Below, in pieces: positions 43,023-55,019 of a DNA stretch of 64,000 bases. The number at the start of each line of letters is the position of its first letter. Positions within the stretch are counted from its first letter, which is position 1. The notes beneath the pieces are model-generated. The model searched no databases. It was given only the letters and a program-made list of their open reading frames with translations, and was not told the origin of the DNA. Origin of the DNA: Metellina segmentata. Lineage: Eukaryota; Arthropoda; Arachnida; Araneae; Tetragnathidae. The translations under genes and the position numbers were made by a program. Location: contig OX375878.1 of assembly GCA_947359465.1 (NCBI GenBank), positions 80,393,627-80,457,626 of the forward strand, written 5' to 3'.

Positions 43023-43160
43023 TGGGGTAAAACAAATTGGACAAAACCCAACGAAAAAGGAGTTTAAAAGAACCCAGACTTTTCAAAACCAGGGATTTTG
43101 ACATTTTTAGCGATTTTAGACAGTTACTCTTTGATTAGTTTGAACAGTTAGTTAAATTTT
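43023..43160 (+). repeat. Direct repeat, copy 1
   Basis: ggggtaaaacaaattggaca, cagacttttcaaaaccaggg, gattttgacatttttagcga: the same order of blocks as 43764-43890. In both places it follows a truncated Sb SINE ending in gag(g/a)acat. Confidence 0.85.
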
Positions 43161-43164
43161 GAAC

Positions 43165-43750
43165 GGTTTTAAATCGATTCTTTGTGGCCCTTGTTTTGTC
43201 AATTCAGAGATGCGGTTGTTTCTTAATAGAAACCACGAACCTTTTTCGATGTTGTTCTTTGAATGTGGATACTACAATAGAATCCAATACTACAATTTGA
43301 AACTGGAGAACCAAATGTAAGTTTTGATAATTTTAATTGCCCCGCAATGGAACTTTTCAGGAAACTAAAAGAAAATTTAAGAAAATGAAAAAAGAAAATT
43401 ATGAATTGTTCTTTTGAAAAATTGAGAGGTGTGGGCAGAGTAGGGTGTCATCAGGGAAGAGCCTGACCCAGACAACACAAAACGGTGTTTTTTGCCTGTG
43501 GGCAGTAGTAAACCAAAAGTAGTTTCCCCAAACACCATCAAGAACAAAAATAAAAAAAGATAGATTAGGTAATATATAGGTCCTGGCATGAGTTAAAATC
43601 AGAATATCAAGGTATAGGTAAATATTTTATCAACGAGGCCATGGAGCAACACAATGGGCCATTGGCGACAACACCACGTAATTTTGAACCACGGTCAGAT
43701 TGATGATGAGGGAACTGATGAACTCTCACCCCACTTTCCAAACCCACACC
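43165..43750. repeat. Right arm of the large inverted duplication
   Basis: Reverse complement of 41255-41850. Its outer end (43632-43762) is again an Sb SINE body and tail, on the minus strand, so the SINE was part of the unit when it was duplicated or inserted similarly in both arms. Confidence 0.85.
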
Positions 43751-43763
43751 ACGCCAACGTGAG

Positions 43764-43890
43764 AACATGGGGTAAAACAAATTGGACCAAAACCTACCGC
43801 CCTCCGCCAGGAGTACAAAAGGAACCCAAACTTTTCAAAAGCAGGGATTTTGAGATTTTTAGCCATTTTGAACAGTTAGTCTGTTTATCC
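43764..43890 (+). repeat. Direct repeat, copy 2
   Basis: Second copy of the block at 43023-43160, with an extra segment (cgccctccgccagg) near its start. Confidence 0.85.
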
Positions 43891-44050
43891 TTTCTGTTGA
43901 AACTTCAATTTTCTCTTGCTCCTGTCAGAAGTTTTAAACATATAAATAGAACTATAGTTAGGAAACTAGAAGAGCATTTTTTCAAATGGACAGTAATATA
44001 AACAATTAGAATTAGCAGTTCAGGTTTGTTGTTTTTACGTTTATGATATA

Positions 44051-44631
44051 CACTACCCTACAATAATGGACCGGACAGCAAGATGTGATTGTATAAGGAA
44101 AAGAATACATGCTTTAATAGAGGGATGGTACCCCACGTGCTGCAATTACACACTAGCATCCCTCTGGGGCTACTTTCAACAAGGTTGTGATACACATCTA
44201 TGGGTGTTTATGTCCTTTCCTGCTGCAAGAATGTCGCCATCTCCGCTGTGGATATCGAACATAGTTCCCTGGTCCGTAAGCGTCGCTCTAACACCTTCCG
44301 CAAATGTTCTGTTGGGTTTAGGTCGGGACTCTGAGCAGGCCCAGGGATGACGTTTTACATCCATATCTTGATACCACTGCTTTTGAGAAGATGTTACATG
44401 ACACGGAGCGTTATCGTCCATTCAATAACATTCGTCCATTCAATAACATTGTCAGAGCTTAGGGAGAACCTGATTGTCCAAAATGTTCATGTAGGCGTCG
44501 GCGTTTTGAACTTGCAGACATTCAGGAACAACATGCAAAGATCCCAGGCTTTACCACGAAAAACATCTTCAAACTAGCAGTCGGATTTTAAACATATCCG
44601 CTGGAGCCTGGTCTATTATAGTAGGGTAGTG
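44051..44631. mobile_element. Tc1-like transposon, deleted, copy 2
   Basis: Inverted ends cactaccctacaataatgga and (reversed) cactaccctactataataga, TA on both sides, 581 bp. Colinear with the copy at 24819. Minus-strand remains of the transposase read DDNAPCHVTSSQKQWYQDMD (about 44350-44421). A frame change then precedes the final NxTFAEGV block. Confidence 0.85.
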
Positions 44632-44639
44632 TAAGTTAA

Positions 44640-45435
44640 CGTTCTTGCGTTAAAATTTTACTTTCACAATATAGTTTTAATGGCGAAAATTTTTCTACTT
44701 TGTGAAAAATATTTTCTTTGTATTACCAGCTTTCATTTCGCTGTTTTAATGTGTAACAAGATAGGCAGGTAGTTAAATAACATCGGACTGGAACAACTTT
44801 CAACGGTTGTTAATCCATTACTCATCCAACTAATATACGGCGGCCCTGAATTTGTAATGAATTCGCCACTCTGGAAAAAGATAAATGCCTCGTGGAAAAT
44901 AAATATTCCTGTTAACCCCTGAGTGTTAGCTTCCTTTAATTCAGACAAACAAGACGAATCTCCTCTAGACGCAGATAAGAAAGAAACGCAGGAAATTAGG
45001 TTCACCGAGTAAGTTTTTGTCACATATTTTCGGCTGTTTATTCTCTCTGCAGTAAAATTGTATATGTACGGGAAGCAAAGCACAATTGAATAAGACAGCA
45101 GATTCCCGAAGAATTCGCAAAGAAATATTTGTTTTGTACCGTAGCCATTATTTGACAAGTGAAAACTTTTCCAAAGTATTTTTGAATATCCCAGTGTTTC
45201 GTAAACCTCTGTCTCCCATTTGTTCCCTAATGGTGGCTTCACAACAACGGTGACTGCGACAAAAACATACGTCTCTTCGCTTTGCGTATGCGTATTACAA
45301 ACAAATTTTGTTTCTCCCGGTTTGTCTCTGTCGCTGCGCTTTCAAGTCTTGGAGGAAGTTTAACTTTTGTCTCTGTCGCCGTGCTGACAGCCAATCAGAA
45401 TAAAGCCTGATCAGGTTTCGGTTGATGTTTTTCAC
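44640..45435. other. No gene called
   Basis: A 169-codon minus-strand frame (44733-45242) exists, but it opens with GTG, its C-terminal end runs through SINE-like sequence (catcggactggaacaac), and no domain is visible. The phrase ttttgtctctgtcgc occurs near 45310 and 45367 in slightly different forms. Confidence 0.45.
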
Positions 45436-45440
45436 CCAGC

Positions 45441-45800
45441 AAGCTAAAAATTAATAATATCGAAATCCCATGGGCTCAGGAAGCTAAATACATTGGTATT
45501 ATCCTAGACAGAAGACTCACATGGAATCAGAACACAAAAAACGTTATCTATAAATTCCGAGACGTAAAACGTAAACTTTTCAACCTAATTGCTTGGAATT
45601 CGCCAATGACTATTGAAAACAAAATACTCGTGTACCTAAGCTATCTCAAATCAATAATCACATACGCAGGCCAAATTTGAAGATAAACTTCTACACTCCG
45701 AACCATCGCCAAAGCAAGATGGTTCCAACGAAAAACAGAAATTATAAGACACGTTCTTAGAATCATCTCCCCTAAAACCCATATCGCTAAACTTAAGAAA
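45441..45800 (+). pseudogene. Non-LTR retrotransposon (Jockey-type) reverse transcriptase C-terminal fragment
   Basis: The frame reads KINNIEIPWAQEAKYIGIIL, then DRRLTWNQNTKN, then SPMTIENKILVYLSYLKSII, then TYAGQI and a TGA at 45678-45680 where the family has Trp. A second part, RTIAKARWFQRKTEIIRHVL, follows. This is the region after the RT palm in Jockey/CR1-type LINEs (the AKYLGVxLDxxLxWxxH and YxxxxxPxLxYAxPxW patterns). Everything upstream is missing, as in 5'-truncated LINE insertions. No poly(A) tail or target duplication was identified. Confidence 0.7.
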
Positions 45801-46049
45801 AAAATAAACCGTTATATTTAATGCAGATAGCTGATTAAAATCTAACCCCTCTTTGAAGAGACATTATAAAGGCGCTCTCAGCGCTATTTTTTCCTTGCCA
45901 AAAAGTAAATACTTTTTAAATATTCACTTAAACCAGCAATAAGCTGGAACCACTTAAACCAGCAATAAGCTAAGTCGACAAGCAACGTCCCAAATATGGA
46001 TCATTATTTTTAAGCACCTCCGGTCGCGGTCAGTACTTGGGAGGGTGAC

Positions 46050-46219
46050 CACAGTTGGAGAGTGGTGTGCCAGATCAGGTGTTGCTTCATCATCTGACCG
46101 TGGTTCAAAATTACGAGGTGTTGTCCTCGGATCTTTCCCTTAAGGGATTGATCCCGGACCGTAGTCAATAGCCCGCTGTGTTGCTCTAGTACGACATTAA
46201 CTAAAATTACCATTACCAT
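46050..46219 (+). repeat. Sa SINE, 5'-truncated
   Basis: From the middle of the body (ttggagagtggtgtgccag) to accattaccatt. Confidence 0.85.
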
Positions 46220-46340
46220 TATTCACACTTCTTTCATAAAATTTTGGTTCCGCCTCAATAGTTATAAACATTCCAAATGACATTGAACATTTTCTTATTC
46301 TTGCATTTAACAACTATTAACTCGATTTTCCAACAACCTC

Positions 46341-46423
46341 ATGCGGATCTTTCCCTTCGGAGATTGATCACGGAATGTCACCAATAGCCCGTTGTGTAAC
46401 TCCAGTGTGACGTTAACCTTTAC
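46341..46423 (+). repeat. Sb SINE tail fragment
   Basis: ggatctttcccttcggagat to ccagtgtgacgttaacc. Confidence 0.75.
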
Positions 46424-46429
46424 GTTGCG

Positions 46430-47090
46430 GCAGATAGACAATTGTTACCACTAAAATTTCGTTTACACCAGGGGCATGGTACAGATCTGTGAACTGAGGA
46501 TGTTATCCCCCTTTTAAGTGACCGCTGGCATCGATCACCATTTACGAGCTGTCAGCGACGGACTTTCTATAGGGTTCATCCTTTTGTTCGATACCCTACC
46601 ATATCGATCGTGAGATGTGAACGCTTTGGGGGAAAGGCAGAAGGTCGCTCAGGTGATATCTATCTCACGCCAGACCATACGCCACATAATACGACGAAAG
46701 GAAATCGTCAGTCGTAAATGCCACTCAAGGCTCTATTGCTAAGTTTGGTAATTAGATTCGAGGGATTGGACATGCAAGGCGTAAGAGCTGTTCTGAGAGA
46801 CGATTGAATAAATCTAAGCGCTGCAGAGTAAAGATTAATTAAAAAATATCAATACCAATCATATATAAACTCTGATACACGCACTCGAAACACGATTTGG
46901 TTTTTCCACTTGAGGATAGACATCTGGTTCGAAAATTCAGTTAATTTAAATTTAATCATTCTATTGGTATTCTTTCGTCTCATTTTTTATCAATGACCTG
47001 TTGAATTCTGTCTTGTCGCTGAACACTCTGAGGGACTAATCAAACCCAAATATCATAAAGTAATGAGATTTCCTAATTTATACTGCTTGC
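46430..47090. other. No gene seen
   Basis: No recognised repeat or coding frame. Confidence 0.5.
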
Positions 47091-47096
47091 AGAAGT

Positions 47097-47500
47097 TTCG
47101 AAATTAGTGATTAGTTTGCAATCAAAAATCAAAGCTCTTTCTCTAAAGCTCTTTTTACTGCACTAATTAGTGTAGATTACCTTCATCGCTCTAATTTTCT
47201 AGTAATTTCTGTCTCTCCTGCTGTACTGTTAGCCAGATGGATTCATAATACAAGTGAAAAGTTTCAGAGGAATCAGACGGTAATATTCTAATACAAATTG
47301 CAAAATTAGTGGTTAATTTTTAATCAGAAATCAAAGCTTGTTGTATAAGATGGATGATACCGAATTAATTAGTGTAAATTAGCTTTAACGCATTAATTTT
47401 CTGATAGTTTTTGTTTCTGCTGCTGTACTGTTAGCCAGATATATACATGATAATGCAAGAGAAATTTTTCAGAGGAAATAGATGGAAATATTCTAGTACA
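47097..47500. repeat. 200-bp tandem duplication
   Basis: Two diverged copies with aattagtgattagtttgcaa / aattagtggttaatttttaa and ctgctgtactgttagccaga in each, offset by about 200 bp. The hAT element at 47513 inserted at the end of the second copy. Confidence 0.85.
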
Positions 47501-47512
47501 ATATAGCTGGAA

Positions 47513-49859
47513 CAGGGGTGGCCAACCTGTGGCGCATGCGCCAAACATGGCGCATTGGATTATTAAAAAGTGGCGCATTGCATTCTTCCGCCTACTTATT
47601 CTTTTAAAGTAGGCACCATTAACTGAATCCATTTTCATATTTTCAACACCAGTGTTGTGACGTCATTTGGCTGATGAAAATTCAGAAAATGTGAAGCATT
47701 GGCGAGATCGGGTGATTGGCGCGGACTTGCATCATTGTATTCGTACTAAGTATAAAGTGTGATGTCACGGGCGCGGTCTCTGATTGACCCGTGCTTGAGT
47801 CATATCCGAACTGAAACTTTTAGAACACCTATAAGGTGATGCCAGGTGAATATCGTTGGCGGCTGCGTAGTTGTAATTTGGAATGAGTGGTTGTTTATGT
47901 TCTGCTTTCGTGCTTTCTTGTAGTAAAAACGTCTTGTCCATGTACGAGTTTGTTTTACTCCCAATACACTGCTAATACATGCATCAGAAATTTGCAACTG
48001 AACCTGCTAAATTTGAGTTCCAACAACAAGAGTGCTCTTAGTTAAATTCATACAGCCTTCTTACTTATCAGTTTGTCGTAGTTTTATGACAGTTTACAAT
48101 TGATACAACGTACGTACTTGTGATATGTTTGTTTTTTTTCAAGATTTAGTATTTTAAAGTTTCGTATTTTTCTAGTTTTATTTTCATTTCATCATAGTGA
48201 ACAAGAAAATGAGCAAAAGAAGCTCAGAAAGTGATAGTAAGCGCGCATTTAATGAACAGAGGGAAAATTAGTTGTTATTTATAACAAGTTTGTCAGCAAA
48301 ACCGTTTTGAATTTTGTTTATTAAAGTACTATTTCACATAGTAAAATACATGGTCTTAATAGACACTATAAAACACAGCATCAGACTAACATAGAAGGAA
48401 ATATGAAGTTCGTTCTTAGGTCTGAGTTACGAAAAGAATGTGTGACTTATTAAAAGGAAGAAATCAGAAGACAAATTGTAAGTTGTTAAGACTTGGTGTT
48501 GACAAAAACGTCCAATGAAATTGCTTTAGCACTGGTGAAAAAAGAAACATTTCTCTGGCGGAAATGAAACTGTCGAGTCTTGTCTTCAAATATTTGCACG
48601 TCATCTTGGTAATAAAGATATTGAAGGAAAGCAGACGAAATTACTATACCAAGGCAGACAGTTACGAGACGTATCGAGGAACTCTCTCAGGATGTATCTG
48701 AGCAACTGGAAGACCTTGTCCATTCTTGTACTCTCTTTTCTCTAGCTTTGGATGAATCAACGGACATATAAAAATGCTTAACCGGGCTGAATGACATAAG
48801 AGGAAATGATAATAATTTTAATGTTTTTGAAGAACTTGCCAGTCTGGAGTCATTGCATGATAAAACAAGAGGATCAGACACATTTGAAAACGTAAAATCA
48901 TGCCTAAAAAATCTAAACAAATTGGACTATAGTAAACTCATTGGTGTGTTTACTGACGGAGCGCCGTCAATGCCAGGTAAAATCAATGGCACTACAACTT
49001 CGCTTGAATTTTTTTTAATCATCCCGTACTAAAATATCACTGCATTATACACCAAGAGGCATTATGTGAAAAAACTTTAAAAATTCAGCATGTTATGTTA
49101 CCGGTTGTGGGATTTGTGAATAAAATTAAAACAAGAGCATTAAACAGACGAGAATTCAGAGAATATTGTGAATTGTTAGATTTGGAATATGGTGAACTTG
49201 TCCTACATTGTCAATTGCAATGGCTTTCTAGAGGACAGGTTCTGAATAAATTTTGGAAATTAAAAAATGTTTATGTATTTTTAGAACAAACAAAAGAACT
49301 ACCTGATAAAAGAACCCTATTATTTGATAATTAGCTATTTGATTTGGCATTTTTAGTTGGTGTTACTAGCCATCTCAATGATTTAAATTCGAAAATACAA
49401 GGAAAATATTTCCTAGCTTAGTAAGTAGCACCAATTACTTTCCCCATTTAAATAGAAATTAATACTGTTCATCTCTCAGTGAGAAAATCAGGATTTGAGT
49501 CGATTTCCACACTTAAAAAAGCACACAAAGTGAATGCGCTGATGATAATAGTAATTTGACCAAATATGTTAAATAAATTAAGTTATTATAAGTGTCATTT
49601 AAAAGTCGTTTTCATGATTTGTCTTAAGAAGAATATAGTATTATATAATATGTAATCGATATATTGTTTTACATACAATAATTAAATCATTTATACGTGT
49701 TAATTATGTCTATAAACATACTTTTATTGAAAAGGTTATAAAAGATGTACCAGGATCATGAACGTTCGAAGGTAGATAAGGTTCTTGAGTGGTATGGCGC
49801 ATACGAACTAGTATGTAAAAAAAATTGACGCATGGTATGTAAAAGGTTGGCCACACCTG
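47513..49859 (+). mobile_element. Complete hAT transposon, inactive
   Basis: Inverted ends caggggtggccaacctgtgg and (reversed) caggtgtggccaacctttta. Flanks agctggaa (47505-47512) and agctagaa (49860-49867) form an 8-bp duplication with one mismatch. Both ends also contain ggcgca(t/c) or gcgcat repeats. Total length 2347 bp, normal for a hAT with a single-exon transposase. Confidence 0.88.
48209..49390 (+). pseudogene. hAT transposase of the GTF2IRD2/ZBED-like kind, degenerate
   Basis: The frame starts at ATG 48209 with MSKRSSESDSKRAFNEQREN and then a stop. Further pieces in shifting frames include SLALDESTDI, LIGVFTDGAPSMPG and LKYHCIIHQEALCEK, followed by ALNRREFREYCELLDLEYGE and LQWLSRGQVLNKFWKL. 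The order (DESTD, TDGAPSM, CIIHQEAL, WLSRGxVLxRF) is that of hAT transposases that also gave rise to vertebrate GTF2IRD2 and ZBED-type host genes. Many stops and frameshifts, and a C-terminal dimerisation region that is missing or unreadable, show that it is dead. It is centred in the TIR element above. Confidence 0.85.
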
Positions 49860-49869
49860 AGCTAGAATA

Positions 49870-50625
49870 TTATGGACTGACAGTCTTAATTTATGCAATG
49901 CATTCTTCATTAATTTGGGCCGTCATAGTTTTTTGTACTATTTTTAAGCTTGGAACAAACTTGTGGGTATCAGATAGCGGAATGCGAACATCTGTTTTGC
50001 TTTTGGTTTCAATTACGAATACACAAGATTTCTAACTATTAGATACACCTACGAAATGCAGTTTTAAATCCTACTGAATGACTTTAACCCCGTTGGTTTC
50101 GATCCAATTAGCTTTCGGGGTTAGTAAAAAGTGATTAAAGTGCTACAACCCCCGAACAAAACCCATTAAACATATGCAGGATTGCCAGTGATTAAACTCT
50201 GCAAACCTGTTTCCGTTATTATAGGAATCTTATTAAATACACAATCGCTTTTGTGGATAAAATGGTTCTTGTTGAAAGTTTTAAATTATTATATTTTTAG
50301 ATAGAGATTTCCACAAAACCTTTTAATTAATGACTAATGAAGATTAAACTTATAAAAGTAGTGTTTTATTGGTGCAGTAAAATCTATTTCCAATATGTTG
50401 AAGATACCATTCAACTTCATAATTGGTGAGGGAACATATTGAATACCCTGCAAATGTGGCTCGGGTAATGGTGGTCAAATTAAAGGAGCTTTAAAATTCC
50501 GGTTGCCAAAACATGCGTTGTGGCAAAAATAAGGAAATCATGTCAGTCATTGCTCAATTCTGTTGTCTATTTTCTCACCAGTTTAATTTCAAGCAAGCAA
50601 AAGTAATCCAATCTCCGTAATCTCC
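49870..50625. other. No gene seen
   Basis: No coding or repeat feature recognised. Confidence 0.5.
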
Positions 50626-50627
50626 TC

Positions 50628-50846
50628 TGGAGTTACGGGGTTCGAGTAAAATAGTGGCTGTTGCACATTAAATCTGTTGGACCTCAAATGTCCTACTCTC
50701 GTTGGTGTGGAAGTTTGGATATCGGGGTGCTAGCTCAGGTGTTGACCTCGTCATGTAACCGTGGTTCAAAATTACGAAGCGTTGTCTCGGACCATCGTCA
50801 GTAACCCGTTGTGTTGCTCCAGTGCGACGTTAATTAACTATGTACC
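50628..50846 (+). repeat. Sb SINE, head partly lost
   Basis: Box B remnant ggggttcgagtaaaatag, body gtgtggaagtttggatatcg, tail gacgttaattaactatgta. Confidence 0.8.
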
Positions 50847-50849
50847 TAT

Positions 50850-51700
50850 AAACTCATGTGTGTAACAATTTGTGATATTTTTATAATTTGTCAGCAGATT
50901 GCAAAAGTTTTCCACTTCCTCTAGGAGTTCCTCACTTCCTAGTACCAAGTACAAACATTAGGTGCAACATTAGAAACTATCTACAAATCGTTACGGAACT
51001 TTATGCAAACTTTAAAAAATATCATTAAATTTAACAGCCAATCACCTAAAAACGAAAACATATAATGGGGTGTTTTTCAAGACATACAATCTTTTGATGT
51101 GAACCCGCACCAATACAAATTGTATATCAAACATAAATTCGTGATTTGAATATTTTTGCAAATTGAAGTGTACTCAAAACAAACGATTTATAATAATTAT
51201 GCAAAAACTCTATTTTTATCAACATAATTTTTATGATTTTCCAACAATACACTGTTTTACTAATGGTGGAAAAAATACCGCTTTCCTCTATCAATTGAAA
51301 TTTTATTCTCTTAACTCCCTTCCTGCTGTGCGTTATTTATTGCTATGCACTTGAGCTTGCTTTCGTTTTTTCTTGCATATATATTAAATGTGAAGAGAAT
51401 TGAAAATACGACAAATTGAAGTGTTGATATCCATAAACCAATATCCATCACATTATCCATTCCAAACATAAGAATTCGTTTTGTGTTATGAAACTAGCTC
51501 GTACGTCGTTATAAAATTTTTAGTCGAAGGCTTTGAAGTTGGACAATCTTCTCGACTGTAAAGGCGGAAACAAATTTATTTTTCAATGCAATTACCCAGC
51601 CGTCACGTGTGATAAACAGATTTCATTATCTTACCAAATAATATAGATTTCGGTACCATCTATTTCCTCCATATATGCTCTTTCGTTGTGTACTGAAGTT
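50850..51700. other. No gene seen
   Basis: AT-rich, no features recognised. Confidence 0.55.
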
Positions 51701-51715
51701 GTGTGTGTATGTGTA

Positions 51716-52096
<381 letters not shown>

Positions 52097-52099
52097 ATA

Positions 52100-52840
52100 A
52101 CAAGGAGCTGGATTTTTTTTAAATTGTCTTAATTACGTTATTTTGACTTACGAGTAACAATGTTTCGATTCAAGGCTCTTCGCTAATCCTATACAATTTT
52201 GTTTTCAACGAAAGAGAATGGGGTTTTCAAGTAATTTAAAATTAATCCCAATCGAGATATCCAACTAAACTATTGCTCAAACCAACGGATATTTAAATAT
52301 TTAAGGTTTGCACGTAAATATTGCTTTGAGGATTTAAATTTTGCATTTGTTTACTTTCAAGAAGGATCACGTAAGATGAAAGAATGGTAGGGAAATGTAG
52401 AGGAGTAAATATCAGAGTAAAAGAGTGGTATTCATTTTTCCTTTACGATATTTAAATAAACGCATTGGCATAAAAAAAGGCTTAAATGGATATTCCGGCA
52501 CTTAAATTGTACTATTATACAATTTCAGGAGCACTGTTACTTCCTATCCTCCTTCACATCTCATTCTTTAGGTATGCAAACTTTCGCTCAAAAATACATT
52601 TCCACCGATTATATCAAATGTGATGAGTGGGTTCGAATCTATATTTATAAAAATTCATGTTAATTGTGCTTTGTCGAGTATTACATTCGTAATAAAAAAA
52701 AGACGGATAAATTATCAAATGTATCCTTAGAGGAACGACGTGATGAAGCGAAAAACAGAAAAACATTTATTCAGATGCGTATGCTGTGCATACGGAGCAA
52801 TAATGAGAATATTAATATCGAAGCATTTTCGGATCTTGCT
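52100..52840. other. No gene seen
   Basis: A 90-codon frame at 52664 runs into the repeat element and has no domain. Confidence 0.5.
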
Positions 52841-52844
52841 ACTG

Positions 52845-55018
52845 AATTGACCCTGCTAATGGTGGTTCTTACGAGGTATCTCGTCATTAGCAAAACGGAC
52901 CAGAGCGTCTTTGGGAAAAAACTGACCAGATCGTGATGGACGATATATCTCGTTTTTGGAAAACTGACCTGATCTTGATGAACAAGATGTCTCGTCTGTG
53001 GAAAACTTACACGATCGTGATGGACGAGATGTCTTGTCTTTGAAAGAAATATGTCCAGATCTGGATGTACAAGATGTCTCGTCTTTGGAAAACTGACCAT
53101 ATCATGATGAACGAAATGCCTCGAATTGGAAGAAAACTGGCCAGATCTTGATGGACAAGATGTCTGGAAGAAAACTTACGATATCTTGATGGACAAGATG
53201 ACTGGTCTTTGGAAAACTGACCAGATCGAGATGGACAAGATGTCTCGTCTTTGGAAAACTAACCAGATCTTGATGGCCAAGATTTCTCGTCTTTGGAAAA
53301 CTGACCAGATCGTGATGAACGAGTTGCTCCTCTAATTGGAAGAAAACTGGCCAGATCTTGATGGACGAGATGTCTGGAAGAAAACTGACCAGAAAACTTA
53401 CGATATCTTGATGGCCAAGATGACTGGTCTTTGGAAAACTGACCAGATCGAGATGGACAAGATGTCTCGTCTTTGCAAAACTAACCAGATCTTGATGGCC
53501 AAGATTTCTCGTCTTTGGAAAACTGACCAGATCGTGATGAACGAGATGCCTCGAATTGGAAGAAAACTGGCCAGATCTTGATGGACGGGATGTCTGGAAG
53601 AAAACTTACGATATCTTGATGGACAAGATGACTGGTCTTTGGAAAACTGACCAGATCGAGATGGACAAGATGTCTCGTCTTTGGAAAACTAACCAGATCT
53701 TGATGGCCAAGATTTCTCGTCTTTGGAAAACTGACCAGATCGTGATGAACGAGTTGCTCCTCTAATTGGAAGAAAACTGGCCAGATCTTGATGGACGAGA
53801 TATCTGGAAGAAAACTGACCAGAAAACTTACGATATCTTGATGGACAAGATGACTGGTCTTTGGAAAACTGACCAGATCGAGATGGACAAGATGTCTCGT
53901 CTTTGCAAAACTAACCAGATCTTGATGGCCAAGATTTCTCGTCTTTGGAAAACTGACCAGATCGTGATGAACGAGATGCCTCGAATTGGAAGAAAACTGG
54001 CCAGATCTTGATGGACGGGATGTCTGGAAGAAAACTTACGATATCTTGATGGACAAGATGACTGGTCTTTGGAAAACTGACCAGATCGAGATGGACAAGA
54101 TGTCTCGTCTTTGGAAAACTGACCAGATCTTGATGGACAAGATTTCTCGTCTTTGGAAAACTGACCAGATCGTGATGAACGAGATGCCTCGAATTGGAAG
54201 AAAACTGGCCAGATCTGGATGGACAAGATGTCTGGAAGAAAACTTACGATATCTTGATGGACAAGATGACTGGTCTTTGGAAAACTGACCAGATCGAGAT
54301 GGACAAGATGTCTCGTCTTTGGAAAACTGACCAGATCTTGATGAACGAGATGCCTCGAATTGGAAGAAAACTGGCCAGATCTGGATGGACAAGATGTCTG
54401 GAAGAAAACTTACGATATCTTGATGGACAAGATGACTGGTCTTTGGAAAACTGACCAGATCGAGATGGACAAGATTTCTCGTCTTTGGAAAACTGACCAG
54501 ATCGTGATGAACGAGATGCCTCGAATTGGAAGAAAACTGGCCAGATCTGGATGGACAAGATGTCTGGAAGAAAACTTACGATATCTTGATGGACAAGATG
54601 ACTGGTCTTTGGAAAACTGACCAGATCGAGATGGACAAGATGTCTCGTCTTTGGAAAACTAATCAGATCTTGATGGACAAGATGTCTCGTCTTTGGAAAA
54701 CTGACCAGATCGTGATGAACGAGATGCCTCGAATTTAAAGAAAACTGGCCAGATCTTGATGGACGAGATGTCTCGTCTTAGGAAAACTGCCCAGATCTTG
54801 ATGAACGAGATGTCTCGCCTTTGGATGAAAGCCGGCCAGATCTTCAATCGTCAACAGAAAAAATTGGTGTGTGTTTGTGTGTGATATCCTGGTCAGATTT
54901 TGATTTCGTCAACAGAAAAATAACGGTAATTTCTTTATGACAAAGTTTCTCATCATTAGCTTAACTGGCCAGATCTTGATGGACGTGATATCCCATTGAA
55001 ATCGCTTGGAGGGTTTAA
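52845..55018 (+). mobile_element. ACGAG-family element expanded by an internal minisatellite
   Basis: The ends are those of the small family members: left gaccctgctaatggtggttc then tacgaggtatctcgtcatta, right gatatcccattgaaatcgct then tggagggtttaaagg. Between them the normal few sub-repeats have become a 2-kb array. Confidence 0.7.
52880..54840 (+). repeat. 42-bp minisatellite with higher-order units
   Basis: The basic unit is 42 bp, of the form ggaaaactgaccagatcttg then atggacaagatgtctcgtct. Groups of four to five variant units form larger ones marked by attggaagaaaactggcc at about 53125, 53335, 53555, 53765, 53985, 54193, 54359 and 54525. Spacings are 210, 220, 210, 220, 208, 166 and 166 bp. 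Long frames on both strands arise because 42 is a multiple of three; those reported on the plus strand begin at TTG, not ATG. Confidence 0.95.
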
Positions 55019-55019
55019 A

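Noticed and set aside
44733..45242. 169-codon minus-strand frame as a gene
   Set aside because: It starts at GTG, runs into SINE-like sequence at its end, and shows no domain or splice context.
52880..54840. CRISPR-like array of regular repeats
   Set aside because: The repeats are contiguous with no unique spacers and the genome is eukaryotic.
53126..54847. Long frames with repeated WPDLDGQDVWKKTYD-type units
   Set aside because: The 42-bp repeat is a multiple of three and stays open in several frames and on both strands; the frames begin at TTG and shift at the 220- and 208-bp spacings.
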